10,078 bases of DNA. Origin: Candidatus Omnitrophota bacterium. Lineage in GTDB: Bacteria > Omnitrophota > Gorgyraeia > B26-G9. The notes under the pieces are model-generated. The model was not told the DNA's origin, did no database searches, and saw nothing but the letters and a program-made list of their open reading frames with translations. Shown here piece after piece: positions 1 through 6,020 of this stretch. The DNA lies in the NCBI GenBank assembly GCA_023136735.1, contig JAGLQQ010000226.1, positions 1 through 10,078 on the forward strand, in the 5' to 3' direction. Numbering within the stretch: the stretch's first letter is position 1; every line of letters starts with the position of its first letter. The translations under genes were made by a program, and so were the position numbers.

Positions 1-80
1 AACGCGCTTAAAAATTCCTCCATAATCTTTATTCGAAGTCCACACTAAATAGGAAAGAGTCCCTTTTTTTAAGTGAGGCC
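1..80. other. Left edge, no assignable gene; weak terminator-like T-run
   Basis: No complete gene is visible. On the + strand one frame stays open from the window edge to a TAA at 46-48, so the last 15 codons of an upstream gene are possible. It is followed by a very short GGA/TCC stem (52-54 with 60-62) and a T-run at 64-70, which could be a weak terminator. On the minus strand an ATG at 23-21 opens a few codons that run off the edge, so a divergent gene cannot be excluded. Neither reading can be confirmed from so few codons. Confidence 0.25.
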
Positions 81-109
81 TTGACAAAGTCGGGTAGAAT
101 GTGTAAACT
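81..109 (+). promoter_or_regulatory. Sigma-70-type promoter of the ars operon
   Basis: A perfect TTGACA (81-86) lies exactly 17 bp upstream of TAAACT (104-109), a 4-of-6 match to the -10 consensus. Transcription would start near 116, about 30 bases before the arsR ATG. The sequence ATATAGC (110-116) covers the predicted start point and recurs as both arms of the palindrome downstream of arsR, so it is a candidate repressor half-site. The promoter call rests on sequence match and position; the operator is inference. Confidence 0.7.
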
Positions 110-147
110 ATATAGCAGGATGGTTATTTAAAGGAGTGACACTAAAA

Positions 148-501
148 ATGAACAATATGCCTATTAAAGAGTTAGATAAGATTATCAAGGCATCAGCAGA
201 TATTAACAGGATGCGTATTTTAAACATGCTTATGAGTAAGAAAATGTGTGTTTGTGAGATGGCTTTTGTCCTGGGAATTAGCCAGCCCAGCGTATCACGG
301 CATCTTAAAAAGTTGAAGGCCGCTAGTTTTATTGAAAGCGAAAATGAAGGGTTGTGGACAAACTATTATTTGTGTCCTAAAAATGCTTACGCGAAAAATT
401 TTCTCAGCAGCTTAAGAGAATGGATTGATTCAGATAAAACTATTGTTCAAGATGCGGAAAAAATAAAAAGTGTGAATAGAGAAAAGCTCTGTTGTTTATA
501 G
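148..501 (+). CDS. arsR: ArsR/SmtB-family metalloid-responsive repressor
   Basis: A 117-residue winged-helix repressor of the ArsR/SmtB family, expected to repress its own operon until trivalent arsenic binds cysteines and releases DNA. The fold is recognisable from the helix-turn-helix (about residues 37-57, core GISQPSVSRHLKKLK) followed by the wing. Cys34-Val-Cys36 just before the recognition helices matches the CVC metalloid site of classical ArsR. A second vicinal pair, Cys115-Cys116, lies one residue from the C-terminus, and Cys76 lies between. I chose the ATG at 148: AAGGAG (131-136) sits 11 bases upstream, whereas the in-frame GTG at 136 overlaps this ribosome site. Paired C-terminal cysteines are known, as I recall, in ArsRs selective for trivalent organoarsenicals, which would fit the arsE/F/G-like genes downstream. 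The family is secure; the ligand is inferred. Confidence 0.9.
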   Translation: MNNMPIKELDKIIKASADINRMRILNMLMSKKMCVCEMAFVLGISQPSVSRHLKKLKAASFIESENEGLWTNYYLCPKNAYAKNFLSSLREWIDSDKTIVQDAEKIKSVNREKLCCL

Positions 502-517
502 ATTTTTTTATCTATAA

Positions 518-537
518 ATATAGCCAATTAGCTATAT
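518..537 (+). promoter_or_regulatory. Palindrome between arsR and the permease
   Basis: A perfect 7-bp inverted repeat, ATATAGC (518-524) and GCTATAT (531-537), is separated by CAATTA. It lies in the 49-bp gap after arsR and ends just before the permease ribosome site AAGGAG (540-545). The same ATATAGC heptamer occurs once at 110-116 in the ars promoter. It could be an ArsR operator, or an RNA hairpin that tunes permease translation or mRNA processing. No T-run follows, so it is not a standard terminator. The repeat is certain; the role is inference. Confidence 0.45.
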
Positions 538-550
538 AGAAGGAGTTTTA

Positions 551-1732
551 ATGAAAGAATCACGTAAATTTTTGTTTATTATGGCGGCATTCTTAACCTG
601 TTTTTATCTGCCGGTTGAATTGTTACCGTTCAGAAATCCTGTTTTTGAATCTCTGGCTTTAGTGCGCTGGTATGCAAGAGAGCATGTTCTTCTTTGCCTT
701 GTGCCTGCTTTTTTTATAGCAGGGGCAATATCTGTTTTTGTCTCACAGGCCTCAGTCATAAAGTATTTTGGCGCAAAAGCAAATAAGTTTCTGGCTTATA
801 CAGTAGCCTCGGTTTCCGGCACAATATTAGCAGTCTGTTCCTGCACAGTCTTACCGCTGTTTTCCGGTATTTATAAAAGAGGGGCGGGGCTCGGACCGGC
901 AACGGCATTTCTATATTCAGGTCCGGCAATCAATGTGTTGGCGATCATTATGACTGCCCGGATACTTGGCTGGGAGCTTGGCCTTGCCAGAGCTCTGGGA
1001 GCAGTAATTTTTAGTGTGCTTATCGGACTTTTGATGCATCTGATATTTATTAAAGAAGAACGGATAAGACAAAGTGAAGGTGATCTGATGGCAGGTGTTG
1101 TAAAAGAACCTAGGACATTAATTCAAAATGGCTTTTACTTTGCGGCAATGGTGGGGTTTCTGGTTTTTGCTAATTGGGCAAGGCCTCAGGATGGAGACAG
1201 CGGCCTATGGGCTTCTATCTTTACGGCAAAGTGGTATCTGGCGCTAGGTTTTCTAGGTATAATTGGTATCATGCTCATTAAGTGGTTTAAAAAAGATGAG
1301 ATCAATGACTGGACACAAAGCGCGTGGACTTTTGCTAAGCAGATCATGCCATTACTTTTGTTTGGCGTTTTAATTGCGGGTTTTTTACTTGGCCGCCCAG
1401 ATCAGGAAGGCCTGATCCCATCCTGGATGATCGCTAAGGCTGTAGGTGGAAATTCATTATTGTCTAATTTCTTTGCCGCAATCGTGGGAGCTTTTATGTA
1501 TTTTGCCACACTTACTGAAGTTCCGATTTTACAAGGTCTTATCGGCGCGGGCATGGGTAAAGGGCCTGCCTTGGCATTGCTTTTAGCCGGTCCGGCACTT
1601 AGTCTGCCGAATATGCTGGTTATTCGCGGCGTTTTAGGAACAAAAAAAACAATAGTGTATGTGAGTCTTGTTGTTATAATGGCGACAATAAGCGGGATTA
1701 TATTCGGCGCAATAATGGGAGGTATAAAATGA
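551..1732 (+). CDS. ArsP/DUF318-type permease, probable (organo)arsenical efflux
   Basis: A 393-residue polytopic inner-membrane protein of the DUF318/YraQ permease group, which includes the organoarsenical exporter ArsP and the SO_0444-type metal exporters. It has two related halves: residues 91-130 carry the diagnostic CSCTVLPLFSG segment (Cys96, Cys98) followed by a GPATAFLYSGPAINV stretch, and residues 320-355 repeat the pattern as TLTEVP and GPALALLLAGPALSLPN. A polar stretch around 168-190 divides the halves. AAGGAG lies 5 bases before the ATG. The stop overlaps the next start (ATGA at 1729-1732), indicating translational coupling. Immediate linkage to arsR and arsE/F/G-like genes supports arsenical export, with Cys96/Cys98 as likely metalloid ligands. 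It is longer than the roughly 310-residue Campylobacter ArsP, so a soft-metal exporter of the same family remains possible. Confidence 0.8.
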   Translation: MKESRKFLFIMAAFLTCFYLPVELLPFRNPVFESLALVRWYAREHVLLCLVPAFFIAGAISVFVSQASVIKYFGAKANKFLAYTVASVSGTILAVCSCTVLPLFSGIYKRGAGLGPATAFLYSGPAINVLAIIMTARILGWELGLARALGAVIFSVLIGLLMHLIFIKEERIRQSEGDLMAGVVKEPRTLIQNGFYFAAMVGFLVFANWARPQDGDSGLWASIFTAKWYLALGFLGIIGIMLIKWFKKDEINDWTQSAWTFAKQIMPLLLFGVLIAGFLLGRPDQEGLIPSWMIAKAVGGNSLLSNFFAAIVGAFMYFATLTEVPILQGLIGAGMGKGPALALLLAGPALSLPNMLVIRGVLGTKKTIVYVSLVVIMATISGIIFGAIMGGIK

Positions 1733-1962
1733 AAATTGAAATTCTCGGCATGGGATGTCCAAAGTGTAAGACACTGTATGAAAATACTAAAAATGCTGTT
1801 AAAGAAGCGGGGATAGAGGCAGAAGTTGTTAAGGTTGAAGATATTGATAAAATCACCGAATACGGGGTGATGATGACTCCTGCTCTGGCGGTTGATGGTG
1901 TTGTAGTTTTGGCTGGGAAGGTATTATCTGAAGATGAAATTAAGAAGTTTATTTCAAAATAG
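1729..1962 (+). CDS. arsE: Small CxxC thioredoxin-fold protein (ArsE-like, TM0996/MTH895 type)
   Basis: A 77-residue cytoplasmic mini-thioredoxin of the redox-active disulfide protein 2 type. The redox centre Cys10-Pro-Lys-Cys13 follows the first strand (KIEILGMG), and the cis-proline loop is Met-Met-Thr-Pro around residues 49-52. Length and domain order match the family and there is no signal peptide. It overlaps the permease stop by four bases, with GGGAGG (1717-1722) as ribosome site inside the permease gene. Proteins of this kind sit beside arsF and arsG in ars operons; I recall arsE, arsF and arsG of Shewanella being implicated in reducing nitroaromatic arsenicals and exporting the amino products. 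The fold and redox motif are seen directly. The ArsE name rests on context, and the protein could simply supply electrons to the ArsG-like membrane protein. Confidence 0.75.
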   Translation: MKIEILGMGCPKCKTLYENTKNAVKEAGIEAEVVKVEDIDKITEYGVMMTPALAVDGVVVLAGKVLSEDEIKKFISK

Positions 1963-2008
1963 GACGATTTTATTGATAACCCGCTATTGAAAATTATAGG
2001 AGGAAAAT

Positions 2009-2431
2009 TTGAAGAAACTGATCCTAATACTGCTAATGGTTCTTGCGATAACTAGTACAAGCGTTTCAGTATTTGCGCAGGACATATCGAATGATAAAGT
2101 TATCGCGTATTATTTTTACGGCAAGGTTCGTTGTTATACCTGTAATATGATGGAAAAACTTACAAAAGAAGCGATTGAGAATAATTTTAAAAACGCGCTT
2201 GTTTCCGGAAAGCTTGAGTTTAAGGCGGTTAATATCGAAGAGCGCGGCAACGAGCATTTTGTGAATGACTATAAGCTTTACACAAGGTCGGTGATTTTAT
2301 CGCTTGTAAAAGGCAATAAGGAAATAAAATCAAAGAACCTTGAAAAGATTTGGAAATTATCTCGTAATAAACAAAAATTCATTGATTACGTTAGCGAAGA
2401 AATTAATAATCTTTTAAAGGAGCTGCAATGA
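2009..2431 (+). CDS. arsF: Exported CxxC thioredoxin-like protein, ArsF family
   Basis: A 140-residue protein with a clear signal peptide (residues 1-23, Lys-Lys then a Leu/Ile/Val core, ending SVFA before QD). The mature part begins with a thioredoxin-like strand (VIAYYFYG) and the motif Cys42-Tyr-Thr-Cys45, then an alternating helix/strand pattern without a classical cis-Pro TP. This matches what is catalogued as the nitrophenyl-compound nitroreductase subunit ArsF family. The start codon is TTG at 2009, supported by AGGAGG (1998-2003) five bases upstream and by the Lys-Lys signal n-region. The stop overlaps the next ATG (ATGA, 2428-2431). No flavin-binding motif is visible, so any nitroreductase activity would need a partner. 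A periplasmic or cell-surface thiol carrier is an equally good description from sequence. Confidence 0.75.
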   Translation: MKKLILILLMVLAITSTSVSVFAQDISNDKVIAYYFYGKVRCYTCNMMEKLTKEAIENNFKNALVSGKLEFKAVNIEERGNEHFVNDYKLYTRSVILSLVKGNKEIKSKNLEKIWKLSRNKQKFIDYVSEEINNLLKELQ

Positions 2432-3117
2432 TAGAAATTCTAATAGTCCTTGGAACTGCCTTATGGCTTGGGATATTGACTTCGATCAGCCCGTGTCCTT
2501 TAGCGACAAACATCGCGGCAGTATCGTTTCTTTCAAAGAAGATCAATCATCCCAAAGCAGTGCTTTTTGCCGGCATAACCTATACTTTGGGAAGAATGAT
2601 TGCATACGCTGTCTTAGGAATGATCATTATTACATCTCTTGTCAGCATTCCTTTTATGGCGAATTTTCTCCAGAAATATATGAATAAGATCTTAGGGCCT
2701 GTTCTGGTTTTTGTCGGATTATTTTTGCTGGATATCATTTGTTTTAATTTTTCAGGCCTCTCTATTTCAAAACAAAGGCAGGAATCTTTGGCTGCGTCGG
2801 GCCTAAAGGGATCTTTTGTGCTGGGTATGCTGTTTGCGATCGCGTTTTGTCCGATATCCGCGGCGCTTTTTTTCGGTAGCTTAATTCCGTTGTCATTAAA
2901 CAATACTTATGGTATTATATTGCCTTTTATATATGGAATTGGCACTGGTTTGCCGGTATTGGTTTTCTCTTTTGGAATAGCTTTTGGAATTTCTTCGCTA
3001 TCTCATTGGTTTAATAAAATGGCAGCTCTTGAAAAGTATACTAAAAAAATAACAGGCAGCATATTTATACTGGTTGGCCTATATTTCATATGGGTTTATA
3101 TAGCAGGCAGAATGTAA
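2428..3117 (+). CDS. arsG: DsbD/CcdA-superfamily membrane protein, ArsG-type arsenical efflux family
   Basis: A 229-residue inner-membrane protein with about six hydrophobic helices, belonging to the cytochrome c biogenesis/DsbD/LysE-like superfamily. Two Cys-Pro motifs, Cys23-Pro24 in the first helix (SPCPLATN) and Cys141-Pro142 in the fourth (AFCPISAALFFG), occupy the positions of the redox cysteines of CcdA and DsbD. Cys105 is an extra residue. NCBI family naming, as I recall it, calls this type the aromatic aminobenzylarsenical efflux permease ArsG family. AAAGGAG (2416-2422) precedes the ATG and the gene overlaps arsF by four bases. The genes on either side give it a cytoplasmic CxxC protein and an exported CxxC protein. 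Both an efflux role and a transmembrane electron-relay role therefore fit, and they need not exclude each other. Confidence 0.8.
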   Translation: MIEILIVLGTALWLGILTSISPCPLATNIAAVSFLSKKINHPKAVLFAGITYTLGRMIAYAVLGMIIITSLVSIPFMANFLQKYMNKILGPVLVFVGLFLLDIICFNFSGLSISKQRQESLAASGLKGSFVLGMLFAIAFCPISAALFFGSLIPLSLNNTYGIILPFIYGIGTGLPVLVFSFGIAFGISSLSHWFNKMAALEKYTKKITGSIFILVGLYFIWVYIAGRM

Positions 3118-3138
3118 TCATAAATTAAGGAGAGTAAG

Positions 3139-3522
3139 ATGAGCTTAATTAATTATTTTGAAAGTACTGAAGGCTTGGGGATATTGGCTACTTCAAACAG
3201 TAATGGAGCGGTGGATACTGCGCTATACGCAAAACCGCATTTTATCGAGGAAGAAAAGTGTCTATTCCTAATGGCGGATAAATGTTCGCATGTAAATCTA
3301 AAAGAAAATCCGCATGCAACATATATTTTTATAGAAAAACTCGAGCATTATAAGGGCAAAAGATTATATCTGAGGAAAATAAAAGAAACAGTTGATGATG
3401 CTTTAGCAGCTGCTATTAGAAGAAAAAATTATGGATGTCCGGATTGTGATGGGGAGAAAAAGACCTTTATTGTTTATTTCAAGATCGATCATATCAGGCC
3501 ATTAGTTGGTGATTCGGAGTAA
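3139..3522 (+). CDS. Pyridoxamine 5'-phosphate oxidase-like (split-barrel) flavoprotein
   Basis: A 127-residue protein with the FMN-binding split-barrel layout of the PNPOx-like superfamily: an opening strand typical of general-stress/PNPOx-like proteins (GLGILATSNSNGAVDTALYA, residues 12-31), a second strand pair (CLFLMADKCSHVNLKENPHA), a conserved FIE strand and a final IDHIRPL strand. It is cytoplasmic. A Cys100-Pro-Asp-Cys103 pair near the C-terminus is unusual and could hold a metal or a disulfide. TAAGGAGA precedes the ATG and only 21 bp separate it from arsG, so it is very likely co-transcribed with the ars genes. It may be the flavin-dependent partner that the ArsE/ArsF pair lacks; that is inference. 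F420 or heme binding is known in related families and cannot be excluded. Confidence 0.75.
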   Translation: MSLINYFESTEGLGILATSNSNGAVDTALYAKPHFIEEEKCLFLMADKCSHVNLKENPHATYIFIEKLEHYKGKRLYLRKIKETVDDALAAAIRRKNYGCPDCDGEKKTFIVYFKIDHIRPLVGDSE

Positions 3523-3533
3523 AAAAGATAAGG

Positions 3534-4532
3534 ATGAACCTATTGTTTATAAAACTTATAGTTGTTATTGTATGCATAACAGTGCTAGTGGGCAAGGTGT
3601 TTTCCGATCCGATTAAAAATGATGCCCGGTTTCTTCCGCCTGATGGAAAAATTTTATTAGTTGTCGGCCAGTATAAAGAAGCCATAGATACATATGTTGA
3701 AGAATTGGGGCATATTCCTGCCGGGATAATGGTATATACTTCGGTGCAGCACGCAGAGGGGATATATGAGGCATTTGATCATGGAGGCGGCGCGCAGCAT
3801 TTGCAATATGAAGTTGACCAATATCCTAATACAGTGATGCAGGTTGGTCTATACATGGTTGATGTACTCAAGGAGATACTTAATGGTGTATATGATGAAA
3901 ACTTGCAAAAGATCGGCAACTGGATAAAAAATTCTAATCGGCCTGTATATCTGAGGATTGGATATGAATTTGACGGGCCGCATAATCATTATGATCCGCA
4001 ATTATATGTAGAGGCTTACCATTATATTGCAGATAAGTTTCAGGCAATGAACATCAATAATGTCGCGTATGTATGGCATTCCTATGCAAATTATACAAAA
4101 ATACCGATTATGGATTGGTATCCGGGTGATGAATATGTGGACTGGGTTGGTATTTCATATTTTAGCAATATGTTAGAAGGCTTGAACAGTGTAGCAAAAA
4201 TTGCCAGATTAAAGAATAAGCCGCTGATGATTGCCGAAGCTACTCCATGCGGTATTGGTGTAACTCATGATAAGCATGCCTTAAAGCGCTGGTATGAACC
4301 GTTTTTTAAGTTTATTGAAGTTAATAATGTAAAGGCCATTAGCTATATCAACTGCGATTGGGAAGCACTTGAGATGTGGAAGGGGCAAGGCTGGAAGGAT
4401 AGCCGTGTACAGGCTAATCCGGTTATAAAAAAACGCTGGCTTGAAGAAGTGCAGAAAGAAAAGTATCTTAAATCCTCTTCTAAATTATTCAAGTTGCTTG
4501 GTTTTGAATCAAAAAACAAGAAAGCTGAATAA
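3534..4532 (+). CDS. Exported GH26-like glycoside hydrolase (mannanase-type TIM barrel)
   Basis: A 332-residue protein with an N-terminal hydrophobic signal or anchor (about residues 4-24) and a TIM-barrel of the glycoside hydrolase family 26/clan A type. The candidate acid/base Glu145 lies in LRIGYEFDGPHNHYDP, followed by the YVWHSYANY strand (179-187), YPGDEYVDWVGISYF (196-210), and the candidate nucleophile Glu235 in PLMIAEATP. Trp276 and Trp282 could line the substrate site. Expected activity is endo-hydrolysis of a beta-mannan or related polysaccharide outside the cytoplasm. It begins 11 bp after the PNPOx-like gene. The ATG at 3534 touches its own AAGGA (3530-3534), so the in-frame TTG at 3543, eight bases from that site, may be the true start; either leaves the signal segment. 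The Lys-rich tail (about 298-332) is low in recognisable structure. The link to arsenic is unexplained. Confidence 0.75.
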   Translation: MNLLFIKLIVVIVCITVLVGKVFSDPIKNDARFLPPDGKILLVVGQYKEAIDTYVEELGHIPAGIMVYTSVQHAEGIYEAFDHGGGAQHLQYEVDQYPNTVMQVGLYMVDVLKEILNGVYDENLQKIGNWIKNSNRPVYLRIGYEFDGPHNHYDPQLYVEAYHYIADKFQAMNINNVAYVWHSYANYTKIPIMDWYPGDEYVDWVGISYFSNMLEGLNSVAKIARLKNKPLMIAEATPCGIGVTHDKHALKRWYEPFFKFIEVNNVKAISYINCDWEALEMWKGQGWKDSRVQANPVIKKRWLEEVQKEKYLKSSSKLFKLLGFESKNKKAE

Positions 4533-4540
4533 AAGAATCC

Positions 4541-4559
4541 AACATTAGATAATAATGTT
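4541..4559 (+). terminator. Hairpin after the GH26-like gene (weak terminator or boundary element)
   Basis: AACATTA (4541-4547) and TAATGTT (4553-4559) form a perfect 7-bp stem with a five-base loop, starting 9 bases after the GH26-like stop. The stem is AT-rich and no T-run follows, so intrinsic termination would be weak. It may protect the operon's 3' end or belong to the control region of the next gene, whose -35 begins at 4568. The heptamer AACATTA also starts inside the hairpin upstream of the other leaderless-type promoter at the right end of the window. Confidence 0.35.
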
Positions 4560-4566
4560 CATAGAG

Positions 4567-4596
4567 CTTGCCTAAAACCTTGCTTCGCTATACAAT
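4567..4596 (+). promoter_or_regulatory. Promoter placed for a leaderless mRNA
   Basis: TTGCCT (4568-4573) and TACAAT (4591-4596) are separated by exactly 17 bp and embedded in the longer blocks CTTGCCTAAAA and TATACAAT. Only eight bases lie between the -10 and the ATG at 4605, and no Shine-Dalgarno is present there. Transcription starting the usual 6-8 bases after the -10 would begin at or within a base or two of the start codon. The same layout is repeated at 10014-10043. Confidence 0.6.
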
Positions 4597-4604
4597 AGAA
4601 AAAC

Positions 4605-5120
4605 ATGAAAGAAGCTAAAATAAACAAATACTATAAATGCTCGCGATGTCATAAAGAGTTTGGACAGCAAGAAATATGTATTATTGATGATCATCCGGTT
4701 TGCCCAAGCTGCATATATGGCAGTCTGAAACCTTTTGAGATATATCCCATAGGTGAAGTTCGCAATGATCTTGGGCGTGCTGAAACAGGTTTTGGTACCG
4801 TTGGCAAAGAGGGGATATCACGTATAGAATTGATTGAATCACAGCGGCCTTTTCTGTATAAATTGGAAGAGGAAAAAAAGATAACAGTGGTATATTATCT
4901 GCATGAAACCAAAGCAGTGAAATCTGTTTTTAATCGGGGAATAGATGGGAAAAAGGTAGGGGTTTTTGCTTCCCGTACGCCTTATAGGCTGTCAAAAATC
5001 GCTATCCAGGATGTTGAGCTTGTGAATATAGAGCAAACTACGCTTTATGTCAGGGGTTTAGATGCGGTTAACGGTTCTCCGGTTCTTGATATAAAAATGA
5101 AGAATAATAAGTCTTTTTAA
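4605..5120 (+). CDS. TsaA/TrmO-domain protein with N-terminal Cys cluster (divergent)
   Basis: A 171-residue protein in two parts. Residues 10-40 contain Cys12-x2-Cys15, Cys25 and Cys33-x2-Cys36, resembling a small zinc ribbon or LIM-like knuckle. Residues 44-165 match the TsaA-like (UPF0066) beta-barrel, known in E. coli TrmO as an S-adenosylmethionine-dependent methylase of the t6A37 base in tRNA: YPIGEVRND at the start, GVFASRTPYR (119-128), and the C-terminal LYVRGLDAVNGSPVLDIK. The usual RPNPIG stretch after the Arg motif reads RLSKIA here, and one expected block is shortened, so catalytic activity is uncertain. The start is supported by the promoter ending eight bases upstream; there is no ribosome site. 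The Bax-inhibitor-like gene follows after 79 bp and may be co-transcribed. TrmO or a TrmO-derived binding protein are both possible. Confidence 0.7.
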   Translation: MKEAKINKYYKCSRCHKEFGQQEICIIDDHPVCPSCIYGSLKPFEIYPIGEVRNDLGRAETGFGTVGKEGISRIELIESQRPFLYKLEEEKKITVVYYLHETKAVKSVFNRGIDGKKVGVFASRTPYRLSKIAIQDVELVNIEQTTLYVRGLDAVNGSPVLDIKMKNNKSF

Positions 5121-5154
5121 TAATTTAGGCTAAGGTAGTTCAGTAGTTTTAAAG

Positions 5155-5177
5155 CGCATTAATGATAAGTTTATGCG
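5155..5177 (+). repeat. Imperfect hairpin before the Bax-inhibitor-like gene
   Basis: CGCATTAA (5155-5162) and TTTATGCG (5170-5177) pair with one mismatch across a seven-base loop. The repeat lies ten bases upstream of the AAGGAGG ribosome site (5188-5194). It could influence mRNA stability or translation between the TsaA-domain gene and the next. No T-run follows. It may be chance in AT-rich DNA. Confidence 0.25.
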
Positions 5178-5199
5178 TAATAACAAAAAGGAGGACAAA

Positions 5200-5928
5200 A
5201 TGATGCGTTCAGGAAATCCGGCTTTACAGGCCAATATTTTTAAATCAATACCTGGTTCCTATTCAGGGGCGAATGCTATGAGTGTTCAAGGAACAGTAAA
5301 CAAGACACTGATCTTACTTGTATTGTCTTTTTTTAGTGCCAACTGGGTATGGGAACATATACAGCAATCATTACCGTTTATAATGCCTGCGTGTATCGGG
5401 GGTTTTATCCTGGCCCTTGTGACAATTTTTAAAAAAGAATGGGCTGGTATCTCTGCACCCGCGTATGCGATTATTGAAGGAGTTGTTTTGGGAGGGATTT
5501 CTGTTATCTTTGAACGCAATTTCCCCGGTATTGTTATACAGGCTGTAGCACTTACATTCGGGGTGCTTTTTTGCATGCTTATGGCTTATAAAACAAAAAT
5601 AATACAAGTTACTGCTAAATTCAGAATGGGTATTTTTGCCGCAACAGGCGCAATTGCTTTGGTATATTTTATCAGTATGATTATGGGGTTCTTTGGCGCT
5701 AGAATTCCTTTTATCCATGAATCAGGGCCTACGGGTATTATCTTTAGCATATTTGTCGTGAGCATTGCCGCATTAAATCTGGTGCTGGATTTTGACTTTA
5801 TCGAAAAAGGGGCAGAGCATGGGTTGCCAAAGTATATGGAATGGTACGGCGCGTTCGGAATAATGGTCACACTTATCTGGCTATATATGGAAATATTAAG
5901 GTTATTATCCAAAATAAGAAGAAGATAG
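5200..5928 (+). CDS. Bax inhibitor-1/YccA-family membrane protein
   Basis: A 242-residue inner-membrane protein with seven predicted hydrophobic helices, from the bacterial Bax inhibitor-1/YccA group (TMBIM superfamily), whose studied members act as pH-sensitive Ca2+ leak channels or bind FtsH. Recognisable blocks are RSGNPALQ at the N-terminus, the AIIEGVVLGG helix (Glu93), and the C-terminal LNLVLDFDFIEKGAEHG (Asp197, Asp199) followed by KYMEWYGAFGIMVTLIWLYMEILRLL. The paired acidic residues correspond to the proposed pH-sensing aspartates. I start it at the ATG at 5200, five bases after AAGGAGG; an in-frame ATG at 5173 adds nine residues but has no ribosome site and overlaps a hairpin. The family is confident. 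The physiological role is inferred, and a Ca2+-type ATPase gene lies 1.3 kb downstream. Confidence 0.88.
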   Translation: MMRSGNPALQANIFKSIPGSYSGANAMSVQGTVNKTLILLVLSFFSANWVWEHIQQSLPFIMPACIGGFILALVTIFKKEWAGISAPAYAIIEGVVLGGISVIFERNFPGIVIQAVALTFGVLFCMLMAYKTKIIQVTAKFRMGIFAATGAIALVYFISMIMGFFGARIPFIHESGPTGIIFSIFVVSIAALNLVLDFDFIEKGAEHGLPKYMEWYGAFGIMVTLIWLYMEILRLLSKIRRR

Positions 5929-5965
5929 AGTATTTCCTTAGATCAATAATAGGTAATATTTTTTC

Positions 5966-5998
5966 GGTTCTTTCTTATTTAAGTGGGGAGAAAGAACC
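5966..5998. repeat. Left-end hairpin of the MITE
   Basis: GGTTCTTTCT (5966-5975) and AGAAAGAACC (5989-5998) are a perfect 10-bp inverted repeat with a 13-base spacer. The inner arm copies the sequence of the element's right end in the same orientation. It could be a second transposase site, or the scar of a nested or truncated copy. It can also fold in read-through RNA after the Bax-inhibitor-like gene, but no T-run follows it. Confidence 0.65.
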
Positions 5999-6020
5999 TG
6001 ATTAGAGCAATTAAATATCA

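Noticed and set aside
136..147. GTG at 136 as start of arsR
   Set aside because: It overlaps the AAGGAG ribosome site, which instead serves the ATG at 148.
2463..2687. Alternative-frame ORF inside arsG
   Set aside because: It overlaps a well-supported membrane protein and has no family features or ribosome site.
5173..5199. Earlier ATG for the Bax-inhibitor-like gene
   Set aside because: No ribosome site precedes it, it lies within a hairpin arm, and a strong AAGGAGG sits at the right distance for the ATG at 5200.
5586..5912. Antisense ORF across the Bax-inhibitor-like gene
   Set aside because: The sense strand encodes a clear seven-helix family member; the antisense product shows no coherent domain.
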